Assembly (NCBI GenBank): GCA_016281315.1
Contig: JAEEIJ010000097.1
Span: 1 to 64,000, forward strand
Direction of reading: 5' to 3'
DNA length: 64,000 nucleotides
Source of the DNA: Bacteroidales bacterium
GTDB taxonomy: Bacteria > Bacteroidota > Bacteroidia > Bacteroidales > UBA932
Program-made: the position numbers and the translations under genes
The notes under the pieces: model-generated
Database searches by the model: none
What the model was told of the DNA's origin: nothing
The model's input: only the letters and a program-made list of their open reading frames with translations
Part shown: positions 59,678 to 64,000 of the stretch, one piece after another
Layout: each line of letters begins with the position of its first letter
Position numbering within the stretch: the first letter of the stretch is position 1

Positions 59678-60846
59678 AATACTTCTTTGATAAAGGGCGT
59701 ATTGTACTGGTAGGCGAGTTTGGTGAGGTCCCAGCCGGGGCGGGTGAGGATGAGGGCAGCTTTCTTGCCGCGGGTGATGGAGCCGTACTCGGCGGAGAGG
59801 CCCATCGCATAGGCGCTGTTGAGGGTGACGGCGTTGAAGGCCTCGACGGGCGTGAGACGCATCTTGATGCAGCCCTGGGCCATTACAAAACGCATATCGC
59901 CGGAAGGGGAGGAGCCGGGATTGTAGTCGGAGGCTAGGGCGATGCCCAGACCGGCGCGGAGGTAATCCTTGGCGCGGCCGTAGGGGAGCCCCAGGAAGAA
60001 GGAGGAACCCGGCAGCATAGTGGGCATCGTGGCCGATCCCTTCAGCGCCTCGATTTCCGCGTCCGTGGTTCGCTCCAGGTGGTCCACAGACAGGGCCTGG
60101 TGCTTCACGCCCACCTGTACGCCGCCGCTCACGGCCAGTTCGTTGGCGTGAATCTTGGCGGGAAGGGAACTGGCCGAAAGAATCCGCTCCGTGTCTTCCA
60201 CCGTAAAGAAGCCTTCGTCGCAGAAGACATCCACGAAATCGGCCCATTTTTCGGCCTCCGGCAACAGATCGATGACGGCTTGTACGTACTGCTCGTGCGT
60301 ATAGCCCCGGCCGATGGCGTGGGCACCCAAAAACGTGCTCCTCACGGCAGCAGGGACGGATTTCCTGATGCGGTCGATAACCCGCAGCATCTTCAGTTCG
60401 CCTTCCGGGCAGAGCCCGTAGCCGCTCTTGATTTCCAGGGCGACGGTGCCTTTCTCCATCACTTCCTGCACGCGGGCCAGGGACTCCTGATAGAGCGATT
60501 CTTCGGAGGTCTTGTTCAGCAGGTCCGCCGAGTTCAGGATGCCGCCGCCGCGGGCGGCGATTTCTTCATAGGAGAGCCCGTTGATCTTGTCCAGGAACTC
60601 CCCGTCCCGGGATCCGGCCCAGACGATGTGGGTGTGGGAGTCGCAGAAGCCGGGCATCACCATCCCGCCGGCAGCGTCGATGTCGCCTTTCCGCGGGCCG
60701 GTCCCAAAGTCCAGGATGCGTCCGTCCTCGATGGCGAGCCAGGCGTTTTCCAGCATGCCGGTGCGGCCTTGAGCGGCCCCCTCCAAGCGGAGGACGCCCT
60801 CGGGCTGGATGCCCGCCAGCAGGCCGATGTTACAGATAATCTTCAT
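59668..60846 (-). CDS. hutI: Imidazolonepropionase
   Basis: The 392-residue amidohydrolase opens imidazolonepropionate to formiminoglutamate, the third step of histidine breakdown. It shows GFCDSHTHIVWAG (metal His pair), ALEIKSGYGL, FLGAHAIG, KIHANELAVSGGVQ and ALASDYNPGSSP. The start overlaps the hutH stop by 17 bases, so it is in the hut operon. The last residues (VFFG) and the stop are encoded by the arm of a palindromic element, which makes this C-terminus unusual. No terminator other than that element is seen after it on the minus strand. Confidence 0.95.
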   Translation of the reverse strand: MKIICNIGLLAGIQPEGVLRLEGAAQGRTGMLENAWLAIEDGRILDFGTGPRKGDIDAAGGMVMPGFCDSHTHIVWAGSRDGEFLDKINGLSYEEIAARGGGILNSADLLNKTSEESLYQESLARVQEVMEKGTVALEIKSGYGLCPEGELKMLRVIDRIRKSVPAAVRSTFLGAHAIGRGYTHEQYVQAVIDLLPEAEKWADFVDVFCDEGFFTVEDTERILSASSLPAKIHANELAVSGGVQVGVKHQALSVDHLERTTDAEIEALKGSATMPTMLPGSSFFLGLPYGRAKDYLRAGLGIALASDYNPGSSPSGDMRFVMAQGCIKMRLTPVEAFNAVTLNSAYAMGLSAEYGSITRGKKAALILTRPGWDLTKLAYQYNTPFIKEVFFG

Positions 60847-62306
60847 TCCGGATGAACTGGATGGACTTCTCGATCAGGGGATGCATATAGGTGTCCGTGC
60901 TGATGAACGGCACCACCTTGCGGTAATCGGCAAAAATACGCTCCAGCACAGGCGAGCTCCTGAGCGGCCTGCGGAACTCCAGCGCCTGCGCGGCGTTGAA
61001 GAGTTCGATGGCGAGCACCGTCTCCACGTTGTCTACCACGCGCACCAGCTTGGTGGCGGAATTGGATCCCATCGAAACGTGGTCTTCCTGCCCCTGCGAC
61101 GAAGGAATGGAGTCGCACGAGGCGGGCCAGCAGAGTCCTTTATTCTGGGAAACGATGCTGGCGGCCGTGTACTGCGGAATCATAAAGCCGCTGTTGAGGC
61201 CGGGCTCGGCCACGAGGTACTTCGGCAGGCCGCGCACGCCGTCGATGAGCTGGAAAGTGCGCCGTTCGGAGATGCTCGCGAGTTCGCTCATCGCGATGGC
61301 CAGCGAGTCCATCGGGATGGCGATGGGTTCGCCGTGGAAGTTGCCGGCCGATATGACCATATCTTCGTCGGGGAAGATGTTGGGGTTGTCGGTCGCGGAG
61401 TTGATCTCGTTCTCGATGACGGACTTGACGTAGAGGATGTTGTCCTTCACGGCACCGTGCACCTGCGGGATGCAGCGGAAGCTGTAGGGGTCCTGGACGT
61501 GTGTTTTGGGCCGATTAATGAGCTCGCTGCCCTCCAGCGTCTTCATAAAATACTCGCCCGTGAGGATCTGCCCGGTGTGGGGCCGGAGCTGATGCGTAAG
61601 GGGCAGGAAGGGCTCGATGCGGCCGTCGTAGGCGTCCAGGGACATTGCGCCGATCCTATCCGCCCATCTGGAAAGGCGCATACTCTTGAGGATGCTCCAG
61701 ATGGCGTGCGCGCTCATAAACTGCGTGCCGTTCAGCAGGGCCAGTCCTTCCTTGGACTGCAGGCGGATGGGCTCCCAGCCCAGCTGCTTCCACACATCGG
61801 CCGCCGGACGGACCTCCCCTTTATAGAGGACTTCGCCCAGGCCGATGAGAGGCAGCGACAGGTGTGCCAGGGGAGCGAGGTCCCCGGAAGCGCCCAGCGA
61901 TCCCTGCTGGTACACCACCGGCAGCACGTCCTCGTTGAACATATCCACCAGGCGCTGGACGGTAGCCAGCTGGGCCCCGGAGTGGCCGTAGGAGAGGTTC
62001 TGGACCTTCAGGAGGAGCATCAGCTTCACGATTTCCGGCCGAACCCGCTCTCCGGCGCCGCAGGCGTGAGACATCACCAGGTTGTGCTGGAGCTGGCTTA
62101 GATCCTCCTTCGGGATGCTTACATTATATAAGGAGCCGAAGCCCGTGGTGACCCCGTAGATGGGCCGGTCCAGGTCCTCCATCTTGCGGTCCAGGTATTC
62201 GCGGCATTTGACGATGGCGCGAACCGCTTCCTCCGAGAGGACCAGTTTCTCGTGTTTGTCGATGATTTCTTTTACCCTCTCCAGGGAGAGGTGCGCGTGG
62301 GAAATA

Positions 62307-62314
<8 letters not shown>
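60830..62314 (-). CDS. hutH: Histidine ammonia-lyase
   Basis: The 494-residue enzyme removes ammonia from histidine to give urocanate. The MIO cofactor triad Ala142-Ser143-Gly144 is seen in QQGSLGASGDLAPLAHLSL. The catalytic Tyr region (YGVTTGFGSLYNV near 53-64) and the later QEDHVSMGSNSATKL also match the family. It overlaps hutU by eight bases and hutI by 17, indicating tight translational coupling. Length is normal. Confidence 0.96.

Positions 62315-64000
<1,686 letters not shown>

Overview
The window reads as a chromosomal segment of a GC-rich member of the order Bacteroidales (Bacteroidota). The evidence is two SusC/SusD pairs, a CCDC81-type HU protein, a DUF4922 protein, the gyrA-TPR neighbourhood, and repeated promoters of the Bacteroidota form TTTG-N19/20-TAnnTTTG. 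The base composition is closer to Alistipes-like or uncultured Bacteroidales lineages than to Bacteroides proper. I cannot place it below order from sequence alone.

Layout. 1-911: tRNA-Glu, rpsT, tRNA-Pro(CGG), a gene-free stretch with inverted repeats, and tRNA-Asn. 1027-3217: a small operon with a membrane HU protein, an acyl-ACP thioesterase and a Nudix hydrolase. 3209-5777 (minus): a DUF4922/HIT protein and a XylR-type regulator. 6018-21121: an alpha-mannoside utilisation locus in two transcription units. The first is SusC-SusD-lipoprotein-EEP phosphatase. The second starts at a nearly leaderless promoter and holds a GH92 alpha-mannosidase, a PLC-like/alkaline phosphatase fusion, a GH63-like enzyme, a second EEP phosphatase and a GH125 alpha-1,6-mannosidase. 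It runs on without a gap into murI and a NamZ-type muramidase. 23119-24510: a Ser/Arg-repeat surface protein.

24718-31826: pncA, prfB (minus), then pncB-nucleoside phosphorylase-LolA-like-clpC, with a 41-residue small protein on the minus strand. 31900-45617: a second SusC/D locus whose enzymes are phosphoesterases (a metallophosphoesterase-GDPD fusion and a metallophosphoesterase lipoprotein) plus a BACON-domain lipoprotein. 45733-59238: housekeeping genes gyrA, TPR, phoH, SPOR lipoprotein, degenerate M28-TonB_C protein, leuS, yitT, membrane AraC, rluA family and ompA family. 59355-64000: a tRNA-Pro with the unusual anticodon AGG, then the histidine degradation operon hutU-hutH-hutI on the minus strand; hutU is cut by the window edge.

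The two Sus loci together suggest scavenging of glycans that carry both alpha-mannose and phosphodiesters, such as phosphomannan, GPI-type or inositol-phosphate glycans; this is inference. The most unusual non-coding signal is a set of intergenic elements at 693-786, 24597-24686 and 59559-59677. Each is made of two head-to-tail imperfect palindromes, so that four arms alternate in orientation. Their sequences are unrelated but their geometry is alike.
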